From: Cryptomeria japonica
Taxonomy: Eukaryota > Streptophyta > Pinopsida > Cupressales > Cupressaceae
Assembly: GCF_030272615.1 (NCBI RefSeq)
Contig: NC_081413.1
Location: forward strand, 443,509,038-443,573,037
Direction of reading: 5' to 3'
DNA: 64,000 nucleotides
A program made the position numbers and the translations under genes. The notes under the pieces were generated by a model that searched no databases, was not told where the DNA came from, and was given only the letters and a program-made list of their open reading frames with translations. This document shows, in pieces, positions 11,140 through 22,950 of this stretch. Position 1 is the first letter of the stretch. Each line of letters opens with the position of its first letter.

Positions 11140-12695
11140 TGATAGTTCTGATACTTAATGTAAGTACAGATCCAATAGCCAACAAGATGAGGAGGGGGGG
11201 TGAGTCATACAAACTTAATCTTCCATAAAAACATCAGAGTCAACCTCGGTAACATATACTTCAATAATATAACCAAAACTACTAAACATGCAAACTCAAA
11301 AGCATATAAACATCATAAACCTCATAACACCAGATTTAACGTGGAAACCCAAATAGGGAAAAACCATTGTGGGATTTTGGACCCACTAAGAAATATACTC
11401 TTCTAGAGTATGCTCGGTTAAAAGAAAATCCTGTTAAAGATTACAAACACATTGCTAGATGTGACCTGGTTAATGGATTTCCCTCAGATCTGTTAGCATC
11501 TTCACCTTGTTAAAAGTGACCTTGTTAAAGGATTTCAAACACTCAATCAAAATGTCACCTTTCTAGAGGGTTTTACAAATAAGACTGTTAAGTCCACTTA
11601 GTTAAGAGATTTTCTATCACTTTCACAACATAACAGTAATAAAAATCTATCTGCAACTTCACATCTAAAATGCTAAAGCAGATTCTTATTTGCTCAAAAC
11701 AATCTAGACATAGAACTAATCTTGTCCATTTGTTGGGCTTTTATACTATGTTATTCAAACAGGTCTTCAAGCTTCTGTGCTCGGTAATCACTATGTAGCA
11801 TCCCTATGCATACATTTGCCCGCATACATTGTTTATCAATAGTTCCCTATTTATAAACAATTCGCCAACTGCTTAATCTCCTTGATCACATTTCCCATGA
11901 TCAATCATAGCCATCAAATCTTCAAACTTTGACTAGGTTCAATGTATCCTTCGATCTGAAAATGTTTTACCCTACCTTGGAACTTGTATACATTTCTTGG
12001 AACTTGTGCTAAGGTATTGCAGTTCAATCTAAGCTATAGATCTTCATGCCGATTTTCCTTTGCCATAGATTCATTAACAAACTTCATGCATGACATACCA
12101 ATCATTTAATCAGTTCCAACTCATCAGCTTGCTTCATTAAATAACACATGTAACCATTTAATGTATTTTGTTACAGCTTGGTTACAACTCAGTAACAACT
12201 TGGTAAATACTAAACTTCACTCGGTAGACATTCTACCTTCATTCTGCCTTCATTAACCGATAGCGATAACCTTAGGGCTTACCGACTAGGTTCCTTAGGG
12301 TTTACCAACTAGGTTCTTTGCTCAGTAACATAGTATATTATTAACCTTACAATTTACAAGATATGTATGATGTTAAAAGAATCTAAATATCATGATCTCA
12401 TCATTGTCTGACTCAGTAATAGTTTCCCATTTAATACCTTATCCATCCCCTTATTCATCATATTCTTCTTGTGTCTTTTATCGACATCTTTATACTCTTC
12501 AAATCAAACTTCTCAAGATATGGCAACATCATACTAAATTAGAAAATCAATTTCTTGACATCAATGACAAAATAATAATATCAAGACAGTAAACATCCTT
12601 AATCAGTTATATCCATAATCATCAACAACCTTCTCAATATCCTTATTGAAATGCCAATAATCTCCCATTGTATTTTATAATGCCAAATGCCAACA
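11140..12695 (-). repeat. Copia-2 3' LTR
   Basis: On the minus strand it starts TGTTGGCATTTGGCATTATA at 12695 and ends ...CAGAACTATCA at 11140. It matches 16866-18387 almost base for base apart from scattered substitutions and short indels (for example the extra CTTCATTCTGC near 12236). The CCAAAGGGGGAGAT polypurine tract lies immediately upstream. Confidence 0.92.
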
Positions 12696-12708
12696 ATCTC
12701 CCCCTTTG
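12696..12708 (-). other. Polypurine tract of Copia-2
   Basis: Minus-strand AAAGGGGGAGAT directly before the TG of the 3' LTR; this is the plus-strand primer site. The tract and LTR start are the same as in N1 at 29535-29555. Confidence 0.88.
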
Positions 12709-12876
12709 GCATTGATGGAAAAACCAATTGATTTGACCTTAAAAAGATTTAGATTGCTGTGATTCTGAAATGCTAATATGCTCTCTTGTTGTCAACAGAC
12801 TTCTCTTATTTTCTTCAGTCTTCTCCCCTTTTTTTGATCTTCAGTTTCAGTCTTTTTAATCAGTCTTTTTAACATT

Positions 12877-14168
12877 TCAAAGAAAATAGTTAATCAATAA
12901 TACTAGTAACAATACTAGTGCTTTACGTGATAATGATATTTGATAGAGATTCTTTGAAATGTTAATGGCACTAGTATTGTCACAGAATATAGTTACTGGC
13001 TCGGTAACTTTCTCATTTATACCTGCCAATAGTTGTTTGATCCATGCTATGTTGGTACAATTCAATGCTGCAGCAACATATTCAGCTTCTGCTATTGACT
13101 GTGAAACAAATTCTTGTTTCTTGCTAAGCCAACTCTGTAGTCTTTCTCCCTAAAAAGAAAGCTCCTCCACTTGTGCTTTTCCTGTCATCAATGTTACCTA
13201 CCCAATCAACATCAGTATAAACTTTTAAATCAAAATCATTTCCTTTCTGATATACTAAGTCATAATCCTCTGTGCCTTTCAAGTATCTAAAAATTCTTTT
13301 GATTGTCATCATGTGTGTTTCCTTAGGATCTGCAGAGAATCTTGCAACTATACCTACTGCATGTGCTATGTCTGGTCTACCGTGAACAACATATTGTAGC
13401 TTTCCAGTCATGGATTGGTAATGTGTCTCATCAATAGATGTAGATTCATCACTCTTTTATAGTTTACAGTTGGTAGTCATAGGAGTACTTACTATTTTTG
13501 AATCCTCCATTCCAAATTTCTTCAAGATTTCCTTTATGTACTTGGATTGAGTAATGGAAATCTTTTTTTTCATTTGCAATATCTATAAACGTATGAAATA
13601 ATTTATCTCACCGATTAATGACATCTCAAATTCTTTGCTCATTTCATTTCCAAAGTTCTTACAAAGAGAGTAATTTCCACAAAATAAAATATCATCAACA
13701 AATATGGCTGAGATCAGTATTCCATTTTCATCATTCTTCATGTACATATTGTTGTTCTCACTTGTACTTATAAAACCAATCTTAATCAAATAGGAGTGCA
13801 ATCTTTCATACCATACTCTAGGTTCTTGTTTTAGACCATATAATGCTTTGTTCAATTTACACACCTGATCTTTATTATTGTCTTCAACAAATCCTTCAGG
13901 TTGTTCAATAAAAACTTCTTTGTCTAATATTCCATTTAGAAATGCAGATTTGACATCCATTTGATATACCTTGAATTTTTTTAAAGCAGCATATGCCAAC
14001 AATGTTCTTACTCCAAGTCTAGCCACAGGTGCAAAAGTTTCACCATAATCAATTCCTTCTTCTGAGCATAAACTTTGCAAACTAGTCTTTCTTTATTTCG
14101 AATGACCTCTCCTTTTTCATTTAGTTTGTTTCTAAAAATGCCTCTTTCACTATTCTCGGTTCAAATTC
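12877..14168 (-). pseudogene. Copia-2 reverse transcriptase and RNase H
   Basis: The minus-strand ORF at 13583-14080 gives EGIDYGETFAPVARL, then VYQMDVKSAFLNG, CKLNKALYGLKQEPRVWYER and the catalytic block AIFVDDILFCGN (FVDD in place of the common YVDD). After a frameshift, 13124-13411 holds GRPDIAHAVG and VDWVGNIDDRKSTSGGAFFLG, the end of the RT connection and start of RNase H. 12877-13065 holds IFCDNTSAINISKN from RNase H. At about 14130 the reading jumps from FEPRIVKEAF straight into the EKGEV-type segment of the RT, so about 120 bases were deleted at the RT start. RT and RNase H make and process the cDNA; this copy cannot. Confidence 0.88.
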
Positions 14169-15749
14169 AAATATCAGACATGTGTTCTATCTCAGTTTGT
14201 TCCTTGTCATCACTGGATCATCCTTATCTCCTATAATCTGACTTGGTTCATGATGTCTTTTGACATATTTGGCTAATACAGGCTTGGTAGGCTCTATATG
14301 ATCTTCTTCATCACTTGGTAACTGGTTATTTTCTTCATTTTCTTCAACAGTTTTCTCGGTAGAAATTGTCGGTAGAACATAGACAAATTCATCATAATCT
14401 TCTGGTTCTTTGGAATTTCCTTCATCATTTCTTTCTGCAAATTCATCAATATTCACATTTGCACTTTCTACTATTTTGTTAAATGATTTGATTAGACATT
14501 TAAATGCTTTGCTTCTAGAAGAATAACCTAGAAATGTTCCTTCTTCACTTTTCTGATCAAAGTTTCCATTTCTATCATCTTTGTGTACATAGCATCTACT
14601 TACAAAGATTTTAAAATAACTTACATTAGGTTTCTTGTCATACCAGATTTCATATGGTGTCTTCAAAGTACCTTTCTTCAGTTGTACTTAGTTCAGGGTG
14701 TAAACTGTTGTGCTTATTGTTTCTCTCCAAAATGTTTGTGGCACTTTCTTTTCAATCATCAGGGTTCTAGCATAATCCATAATAGATCTATTTCTTCTCT
14801 CAGCTATTCTGTTTTGCTATGGAGTTCTCAGTGTAGAGACTTGTCTTTTAATACCATGATCATTGCAGAATAAGTTGAACTCATCAGATGTGAACTCTCC
14901 TCCTCTATCTGATCTAAGACATTTCAGTTGTCTTCCTGTTTCATTTTCAACTCTTGCCTTGTACCATTTAAACATTTGAAAAGCTTCTGATTTTTCTTTT
15001 AAATACATAACTGACATCATCCTTGAATAGTCATCCACAAATAATATGAAATATTTATCACAATAAGAACTTTGAACTTTCATAGGACCACAAAGATCAG
15101 TGTGCACAAGATCTAAAATTCCCTTAGAGGTGTAAGACTTACTTGTAAAGCTTGATCTTGTCATCTTACCCATCTGGCATCATCGGCACATAGCATTCTC
15201 AGGCTCTTCAAGACTCGGTAGACCTCTTACTCAGTTCTTCTTACTTATTTTGATCAGATTATCAAAATTTACATGACAAAACCTTTTATGCCATAACCAA
15301 GTATCATCTATCTTTGCATACAGACACTTGTTCTGAGTTGAGTCAAGGTGAAATGTTTTACCTTTTGTTTGTGTCCTAGTAGCAGCTAACTTTCCATTCT
15401 TGTCATGAACTTTGACAATTCTCTTCTCAAATTCTATTCGGTAACCTGTATTGTTTAGCTGTACTGCACTCAACAAATTGTATTTCAAACCTTCAACCCA
15501 ATAAACATCATTGCATCTTGCATTGTCAAGAAGTGTTATAGATCCTTTACCTTTCACTGGACATGGTACATCATTAGCAAATCTTACATAGCCTCCATCA
15601 TAATCTTCTAACATAACAAACTTTTCTTTATCTCCTGTCATATGGTGTGAGCATCCACTATCTATGATCCAAGAATCATTAGTATTTCTGTGAGATATTA
15701 GGGCTTTTTCTTCATACCTTTCTTCATCTGATCCATCTTTGATAGCCAC
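14169..15749 (-). pseudogene. Copia-2 protease and integrase
   Basis: The ORF at 15231-15749 contains the protease motif WIIDSGCSHHMTGDKEKF with an intact Asp-Ser-Gly. The GAG-pre-integrase segment DTWLWHKRFCHVNFDNLIK follows. After a stop near 15230, the ORF at 14817-15173 holds integrase core motifs: LDLVHTDLCGPM, ILFVDDYSRMM and CLRSDRGGEFTSDEF. Another stop (LRTP* near 14817) interrupts the QN-type motif. The ORF at 14187-14666 gives KTPYEIWYDKKPNVSYFKIF and an acidic linker. Integrase joins the cDNA to the target. The stops between these open stretches make the copy inactive. Confidence 0.88.
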
Positions 15750-15779
15750 ATTAACTACTTCCTCTGTATCAATTTCATC

Positions 15780-16801
15780 TCATTTATCATCATTGGATTT
15801 CTCATCAGCTATTAAGCATGTCTTTCTATCTCTTCTTCTCAAGTCTCGGTGTCCTCTGTAATGATTGTCTTTCTGTCTATCACCTAGGTAATCTCTTTTT
15901 TCAGTAGATTCTTTGTCAGGACAGTTAGAAGCCATATGTCCTATCTTATCACAATTGAAACATTTCAAAGGTAGTTTTCCTTTATACTTACCTTTGCCTC
16001 TCGGTAACCTTCTGGCTAATAGTGCTTCAAACTCTTCTTGCTTTTTGATTTCCTCATATAGTTTGTGTACTTCTTTCATGTTCTTATGAAATCTTTCACT
16101 TGCTCCACTATGATCTCCTTCAGAGCACTTATACTTTCTTTCATTCTAATCATTAGATTCATCAAGATGAAAAGAACTAAATGTAAATTCAACTCTATTT
16201 ACCGAAGATCCACTGTTATCAAAGTTACTTAACTAAAATGCATGTAGCTTACCAATAGTATCATCTAAAGAAACTGGCATATTAGGTACATACCTCAATT
16301 CATTGATTGCAGAGACTCGGATTGCATAAGCCAGTTTAACAACTTACTTGTTATATCCTTTTCTTCAATAGTTCCACCTACTCCTTTGATTTGATTGACA
16401 ATCTTCTTTAGTCTTGTACTATACTGAGTTATGTTCTCACCTTCATTCATCCTCATAGATTCAAGTTGTCCTCTTAGACTATCTACTTTTGCTCTTTGAA
16501 TATGTTCATCTCCTCCATATACTGATATGAGCTTATCCCACATAGCCTTTGCATCATTGCAGCCTTCTAGATCATTAAACTTTGAGTCGGTCAATGCAGA
16601 TGTTATTTCAATCATTGCTTGGATATCTTCTTTCTTTGCCTTTATCTCTTCCATTGTCAATGAATAGGTGCTTGGTGTGATGAAATCATTCTCCAGATAA
16701 TATACAACATATTCTCCAACTCTTGATAGGTGCAACTTCATCCTTTTCTGCCATGTACAGAAACTTGACTTGTTCAGCTTTGGTGCATCCCTCTTATACA
16801 T
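15780..16801 (-). pseudogene. Copia-2 gag
   Basis: From the ATG at 16801, 168 codons are open: FCTWQKRMKLHLSRVGEYVV, then LTDSKFNDLEGCNDAKAMWD and MRMNEGENITQYSTRLKKIV, the UBN2-type Copia gag signature. The frame breaks near 16295 and resumes in the ORF at 15780-16079, with coiled sequence and a canonical CCHC knuckle CFNCDKIGHMASNC. Total length would be roughly 340 residues, usual for the family. The start ATG lies about 50 bases after the PBS, as expected. Confidence 0.87.
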
Positions 16802-16851
16802 CTTTGGATCTTTGCCTCAAGTACTATTAAAATTTTCTTCCAAAGTCCAAA

Positions 16852-16863
16852 GCTCTGATACCA
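16852..16863 (-). other. Primer binding site of Copia-2
   Basis: Minus-strand TGGTATCAGAGC (followed by TTTGGAC), an exact initiator tRNA-Met type site, two bases inside the 5' LTR. Confidence 0.92.
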
Positions 16864-16865
16864 AT

Positions 16866-18387
16866 TGATAGTTCTGATATTTAATGTAAGTACAGATCCA
16901 ATAGCCAACAAGATGAGAGGGGAGGGTGAATCATACAAACTTAATCTTCCATGAAAACATTAGATTCAACCTTGGTAACATATACTTCAGTAATATAACC
17001 AAAACTGCTAAACATGCAAACTCAAAAGCATATAAACACTAGAAACCTCATAACACCAGATTTAATGTGGAAACTCAAATAGGAAAAAACCACTATGGGA
17101 TTTCAGACCCACTAAGAAATATACTCTTCTCGAGTATGCTCGGTTAAAATAAAATCATGTTAACGATTACAAACACATTGCTAGATGTGACCCGGTTAAG
17201 GGATTTCCCTTAGATCTGTTAGGATCTTCACCTTGTTAGAAGTGACCTTGCTAAAGGATTTCAAACATTCAATCAGAATGTCACCTTGCTAGAGGGTTTT
17301 ACAAATAAGACTGTTAAGTCCACTCGGTTAAGAGATTTTCTGTCACTTTCACAAAATAACAGTAATAAAAATCTATCTGCAACTTCACATCTAAAATGCT
17401 AAAGCAAATTCTTATTTGCTCAATACAATCTAGACATAGAACTAATCTTGTCCATCTGCTGGGCTTCTATACTCTGTTATTCAAACAGATCTTCAAGCTT
17501 CTGTGCTCGGTAATCACTATGTAGCCTCCTTGTGCATACATTTGCCCGCATACATTGTTTATCAATAGTTTCCTATTTATAAACAATTCACCAACCGCTT
17601 AATCTCCTTGATCACATTTCCCATGATCAATCATAGCCATCAGATCTTCACACTTTGACCAGGTTTAATGTATCCTTCGATCTGAATTTTTTTTACTTTG
17701 CCTTGGAACTTGCATACATTTCTTGGAACTTGTGCTAGGGTATTGCGGTTCAATCTAAGCTATAGATCTTCATGCCGATTTTCCTTTGCCATAGATTCAT
17801 TAACAAACTTCATGCATGGCATACCAATCATTTAATCAGTTCCAGCTCATCAGCTTCCTTCATTAAATAAGGCATGTAACCATTTAATGTATTCTATTAC
17901 TGCTTGGTTACAACTCGGTAACAAATTGATAAATACTAAACTTCACTCGGTAGATATTCTGCCTTCATTAACTGATAGCGATAACCTTAGGGTTTACCGA
18001 CTAGGTTCTTTGCTTGGTAACATAGTATAGTATTAACCTTACAATTTACAACATATGTATGATGTTAAAACAATCTAAACATCACGATCTCATCATTGTC
18101 TGACTCGGTAATAGTTGCCCATTGAATACCTTATTCATCCCCTTATTCATCATATTCTTCTTGTGTCTTTTACCGACATCTTTATACTCTTCAAATCATA
18201 CTTCTCAAGATATGGCAACATCATACTAAATTAGAAAATCAATTTCTTGACATCAATGACAAAATAATAATATCAAGACAGTAAACATCCTTAATCAGTT
18301 ATATCCATAATCATCAACAACCTTCTCAATATCCTTATTGAAATGCCAACAATCTCCCATTGTCTGTTATAATGCCAAATGCCAACA
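16866..18387 (-). repeat. Copia-2 5' LTR
   Basis: Minus-strand start TGTTGGCATTTGGC at 18387, end ...CAGAACTATCA at 16866. It is the near-identical partner of 11140-12695. Near its end it has the TGGTTTTTTCC / TTTGAGTTTCCACATTAAA block that other Copia LTRs in this window also carry. Confidence 0.92.
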
Positions 18388-18489
18388 TCTTTAACTTGAA
18401 TGTTGTTGGTAAAAGTTGTTTGATTGCTCAGATTGATGAAACTTGGTTATGGATAGAAGGATGTGTCATGTGAATTTTGATAGCATGAT

Positions 18490-18772
18490 TCAAGATTTTC
18501 AAAGTTATGGTTGAGACAGAGATAGGACTGAAGCTGAAGTGTATGAGATTTGATAGAGGTGGTGAATTCATCTCTGATGAGTTCCATACGTTCTGTGAAG
18601 AGCATGGGATAAAGAGATAGTTATCTACTTTGAGAACTCCTTAGCAAATTGGAGTAATGGAAATGAAGAACACAACCATTCAGGAAGTTTCTATAACAAT
18701 GATGATTGAAGGAAATTTTTCTCATGTCTATTAGAGAGAAGTTGTGAGTACTATTTTTTACACTCTTAACTG
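18490..18772 (+). repeat. Duplicated integrase segment, copy 1
   Basis: About 283 bases that repeat at 19450-19734, from CAAGATTTTCAAA through GGTGGTGAATTCATCTC to CTTAACTGGGTGCAT. In copy 1 the pre-integrase region is joined directly to the middle of the integrase core; the LIDDYSRMM part is missing. Copy 1 has more changes (for example ATTAGAGAGAAG for ATTGGAGAGAAG). Confidence 0.85.
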
Positions 18773-19365
18773 GGTGCATTATTTTATTAATTTGTGAAGT
18801 CTGACTAATTATAATTTAGATATATGTGTACGCTTGAACAAATAACTTGTTCTATATATATCAAAATTCAATTATATCTTTTTTGTTATAAATAAGACAT
18901 CAATACATAGTGCATAGATATTTTTCAGAATTTTATTGAATTAGTTTACTATTTTTCCCAATGCATTGAACAAAGAAGTTTATGTTTGGTGAAAAACCTA
19001 CATTCATAAGAATTAAAATAAAAATATATTAATGAAATTCAATATATTAAAAATTATACTATTTGGAAAGCTTATAATGAGGACTAAATACTTAAACAAA
19101 AAAACTTCTAAATGAATTCATTTAATCCCCCAAAAGCTAATGTAAAATCGGTTTTTTTTATTAATGCAAAGGAGACTCCATTGCAATTATGATTTAGAAG
19201 TAGAGAGGTTCTATCAAAACAAAATTGATCTAAGAGCCTTTGATCTAATTATTTTCAATTAATTACTTCAAAGAGGATCTCTTAAAGCTTAAATCATTAT
19301 ATTTTCTAAAAAATGTATGATTTCAGCAAAAATCAGGGTGTAGCAAAAGTGGGAACCAACATTGT
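18773..19365 (+). other. ~590 bp of AT-rich sequence between the duplicated integrase segments
   Basis: Unrelated to the Copia reading on either side and without a usable ORF. It separates the two integrase copies. It may be a filler or a small inserted element; I found no terminal repeats or target duplication. Confidence 0.6.
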
Positions 19366-19449
19366 GAGCTCACCCTACTGATTGATGATTATTCAAGGAT
19401 GATGTGGGTTACCTTCTTAAAGGAAAAGTCTGAAGCTTTAGAGAAATTC

Positions 19450-19734
19450 AAGATTTTCAAATTTATGGTTGAGACAGAGACAGGACTGAAGCTAAAGTGT
19501 CTGAGATTTGACAGAGGTGGTGAATTCATCTCCGATGAATTCCATACATTCTATGAAGAGAATGGGATAAAGAGATAGTTATGTACTCTGAGAACCTCTC
19601 ATCAAAATAGAGTAGTGGAAAGGAAGAAAATAACCATTCAGGAAGTTGCTATAACAATGATGATTGAAGGAAATGTTTCTGATGTCTATTGGAGAGAAGT
19701 TGTGAGTACTATTGTTTACACTCTTAATTGGGTG
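19450..19734 (+). repeat. Duplicated integrase segment, copy 2
   Basis: Partner of 18490-18772. It is embedded in the correct integrase context (LIDDYSRMM upstream, TPYELWFGH downstream), so it is the original position. It still has TAG where the family has a Gln codon (near 19577). Confidence 0.85.
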
Positions 19735-21863
19735 CATATCAAAGGTGATATCATTAAGACTCCTTATGAATTATGGTTTGGTCATACTCCTACTATTAAA
19801 TATTTCAAAACTTTTTGAAGTGCTATATAAGAAGAGAGGAAGACCTAGGGAAGTTTTATGCTAGATGTGATGAAGAAATATTTCTTTGTTATTCTACTAA
19901 AAGCAAGGCTTATAGGTGCAATAATTAGAGATTGAGGAAGATAGTTAAGAGTGCTAATGTCAAAGTTGATGAATGTATGGAGAGATAGCCCAAATCCTTT
20001 GGATACGACATAGATGATCAAAATGATAGCTCTAATAAAGGTAACCAAGTTTAGACCCCAAACCAAGTTCAAATTGTTGCGGTGAATCTAGTGACTCAAG
20101 AAGAAGGAACTAGTGCAAGTGCAGAAGAAAGAACACAAGAAGTAAGATTAAATTATTTAGAAAATCAGATTATAGGAGATAAAAATAAAGGTGTTCAGAC
20201 TACAAAAAGAATTGTAGAAGATCAAATTAAGTATTTTTTTATTTCTAAGATTGAACCTAAGGATGTGAGTGAAGCATGTAAAAATGAACATTGGGTGAAA
20301 GCGACGGAAGAATAATTTAATCAGATTGAAAAGAATAATATATAGGTTCTGGTACCTAGACCGAAAGACAAAAATCTAACTAGAACTAAATGGGTCTTCC
20401 CAAATAAATTGAATGGGAAAGGTGAATGTGTTAGGAATAAAACAGGACTTGTTTGTAAAGGATATTCATAGATGGAAGGAATTGATTTTGAGGAGACTTT
20501 TGCTCCAGTGGCAAGAATTGAAGTTGTGAGATTATTTCTTGTTTTTGTTGCTTACATGGATTTCAAAGTTTATCAAAAGGATGTCTTGAGTCAGGATTTC
20601 TAAATGGTGATTTGGAACAGGAAGTGTACATTCAGCAACCAGATGGATTTGAATTGACTAATAAAAAATATATGGTTTACTAGTTGAAGAAAGCTTTATA
20701 TGGATTGAAGAAAGCCCCCAAAGCTTGGTATGCGAGATTGGATAAGTATCTGTTGAAGATAGGATTCAACAAAGGTATTGTGGATAGTAATCTATATTTC
20801 AATATTGATCATGATAACCTTCTGATTCTTGATGTTTTTATTGATGACATTATTTTTTGAGGAAATGATAGTTTGTGTAAGAAGTTTGCTGATTAAATGC
20901 AAAATGAGTTTGAGATATCTATGATTGGTGAGATAAAAAAAAAATTGTGATTGCAAATTACTTAGTTAGACAAAGGTATCTTCATATGTCAGTCATAGTA
21001 TCTAAATGAATTATTGAAGAAGCTTAGTTTAGATGATTCAAAGCCAGTAAGAACAGTTATAGTGTCCAGAAGTAAGCTGACTAAGGATGATCATTCCCCT
21101 AAAGAAAATCAGACAAGATATAGATCTATGATTGTTGGATTGTTATATTTTTCTTGGACTAGACTGGATATCATGAATGTTGTGTTTCTTATTGCTATAT
21201 TTCAAGCTAATCCTAAGGAATCTCATGTTATTGTTGTTAAAAGAATCTTTAGATATTTAAAAGGAACTATTGATTTTGTTTTATGGTACCCTAAAGATAA
21301 TGATTTTACTTTGAGTGCCTTTACTAATTTTGATTGAGTAGGAAATGTTGATAACCAAAAGAGTACTAGTGGTGGTGCATTTTTCTTGAGTAAGAGATTG
21401 GTTCCATGGTTGAGTATGAAGCATAATTCTATTTCTTTATCTATTGTAGAGGCAAAGTACATTCTTTTTGCTAACAATTGTAGTTGGGTGGTTTGGATGA
21501 AGTAGATGCTAAAAGATATAAAAATTGTGTATGATGATCCTATTGTTATTTATTGTGATAGTTCAAGTCCTATTAAAATTTCTAAGAATTCAGCTTTACA
21601 TTCAAAGAATAAGCATATATCTATCAAATTTCATTTTCTAAGAGAGAAGGTAACTCATAAATAAATTATATTGGAATGTTTCCACAAAGGAACGAATTGT
21701 AGATATTTTCACGAAGCCTTTGTCTAAGGATACATTTGATTATCTCAGAGAGAAGTTAGGCATGATTTCCCCTCATGATCAGAATTAACATGTATTGGTA
21801 TGCATCAGTCTGGTGTCTTTCACAGTTATATCTTATGGTCTAGATTGAGTGGAGGCTGCTACT

Positions 21864-21873
21864 CAGGGGGAGT
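21864..21873 (+). other. Polypurine tract of Copia-1
   Basis: CAGGGGGAGT lies just before the 3' LTR start (21874). The LTR start itself has mutated from TGTTGGATG to AGTTAGATG. Confidence 0.7.
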
Positions 21874-22950
21874 AGTTAGATGTTTGTATTTGTGAGATTA
21901 TGGGTTTGCAAATATGTGCCTTTGTAATTGATGTCAAAGGTAGAGAGAGTCAATTGAAAAACTATGCAGAATTCAGGAGGAGAGATTATCATAAGAGATT
22001 TTGGAGGAGAGATTTTTGTTTTCTTTTCCACTGACTATTTTTCAAATTATGTTTGGGATGTTTATGTGTGTCCTCAATTCAAGTGGTTTGTGGTTTGGAG
22101 CTCTCCAAGTTATTTTTCCAAGTTGGCAATTAGTTTTTTTAATGTTCTTGAAGTTTGGTATGATGATAACGATGTATTAATCATTTTCTTTGATTTGGTG
22201 GTGTTCTTCATGTTCTTGTCCAACATGATCCTTGCAGCATGCTATAGATGTTTGATGCATAATTTTTGGAGGTGTTTAATATTCGAGGTGGTGATTTAGG
22301 TCCATTCTATGTCTTAGCCAACATTTTTTTCTGCATATAATATTGTAGTGTGTATGGCGATATTTTTTTAATTGGGTGATATATGTTGAGTCAATCTTGA
22401 TGATGATGATCCAAGGTTGATGTCATGTATAAATAAATGTAATATCTTTGTAATTGTGTATGTCATGGATAAGTGTATGTGTGAATAATGTATTGATTTT
22501 TCATAGGCAAAGAAAAAGTGTGAGAAGAAGTTGATGTATGTGCTTAACTGAAACTATAACCAGGCATTAGGAGATTTTATTCTTTCAATTCATGATCTTC
22601 TGGATGTAATCTGAATGTGTTTGTAAGATAGTGAGTCTTCCAAGGGTTGTTTCCCTTTGTTGTTTTTTAGTAGTGAGCTCTAGGCAGTGTGCCTTAATGC
22701 ATGTGCATTCCCCAATATAGTATTTTGGATACTTTTAATAGGGTATCATCATATTTTGGCTAGGTTCCCACCATGCTTTTTCTCTTTACCAGGTTTTCCA
22801 CATCAAAAATCTTGGTGTTTTGTGTGTTCATGTTGTGTTGTTGATTTATGCTTTCACTGTTAATTATCAAATCTAAGATTAAAGTAAGTTGTTGTAAAAT
22901 TTGGTGACAACTGATTCACTCCCCCTTAGTTGTCTACCCTATTTTTATGA
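21874..22950 (+). repeat. Copia-1 3' LTR
   Basis: Aligns with the 5' LTR 8343-9685, most clearly from 22040 onward. Both termini have drifted: the start reads AGTTAGATG and the end ATTTTTATGA where the 5' copy ends ATTTTCATCA. The AAACA target duplication follows immediately. Confidence 0.83.

Larger units (their letters stand above)
11140..18387 (-). mobile_element. Copia-2: Ty1/Copia retrotransposon nested in Copia-1
   Basis: Complete element on the minus strand. Five-base target duplications TCTTT lie at 11135-11139 and 18388-18392. LTRs are 16866-18387 (5') and 11140-12695 (3'), about 1.5 kb each and very similar by eye. PBS is at 16852-16863 and polypurine tract at 12696-12708. Internal order from the right is gag, protease, integrase, RT, RNase H, which defines Ty1/Copia. 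Its frames are much better preserved than those of Copia-1, and it lies inside Copia-1, so it is younger. It is still inactive because of stops, a frameshift and a deletion before the RT. Confidence 0.93.
18393..21788 (+). pseudogene. Copia-1 pol (integrase, RT, RNase H), continued after Copia-2
   Basis: The reading resumes with the GAG-pre-integrase DETWLW motif and CHVNFDSMI. Integrase follows, partly duplicated, with LIDDYSRMMWVTFLKEKSEA near 19380-19440 and LKCLRFDRGGEFISDEF near 19490-19540. Then come TPYELWFGHTPTIKYFKTF (19760-19818), a variable linker (ORF 20082-20315), RT motifs TKWVFPNKLNGKGE and GIDFEETFAPVARIEVVR near 20385-20530, and the PDIM-like block near 21165. The end, IVDIFTKPLSKDTFDYL near 21700-21750, is the classic Copia RNase H tail. 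Many frameshifts and stops; inactive. Confidence 0.85.
8343..22950 (+). mobile_element. Copia-1: Ty1/Copia retrotransposon inserted in the LINE
   Basis: Full-length element in plus orientation. Five-base target duplications AAACA sit at 8338-8342 and 22951-22955, and the LINE reading resumes directly after the second. The 5' LTR is 8343-9685, PBS 9688-9699, gag-protease 9741-11139, pol 18393-21788, polypurine tract about 21864-21873, and 3' LTR 21874-22950. It is split by the minus-strand Copia-2 (11140-18387) and carries a partial duplication of its integrase. The gag-RH order and missing chromodomain-type integrase place it in Ty1/Copia. Coding frames are thoroughly broken, so it cannot move on its own. 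Confidence 0.9.

Noticed and set aside
20082-20315. Separate gene from the 77-codon ORF
   Set aside because: It is the acidic linker between integrase and RT of Copia-1; position and sense fit.
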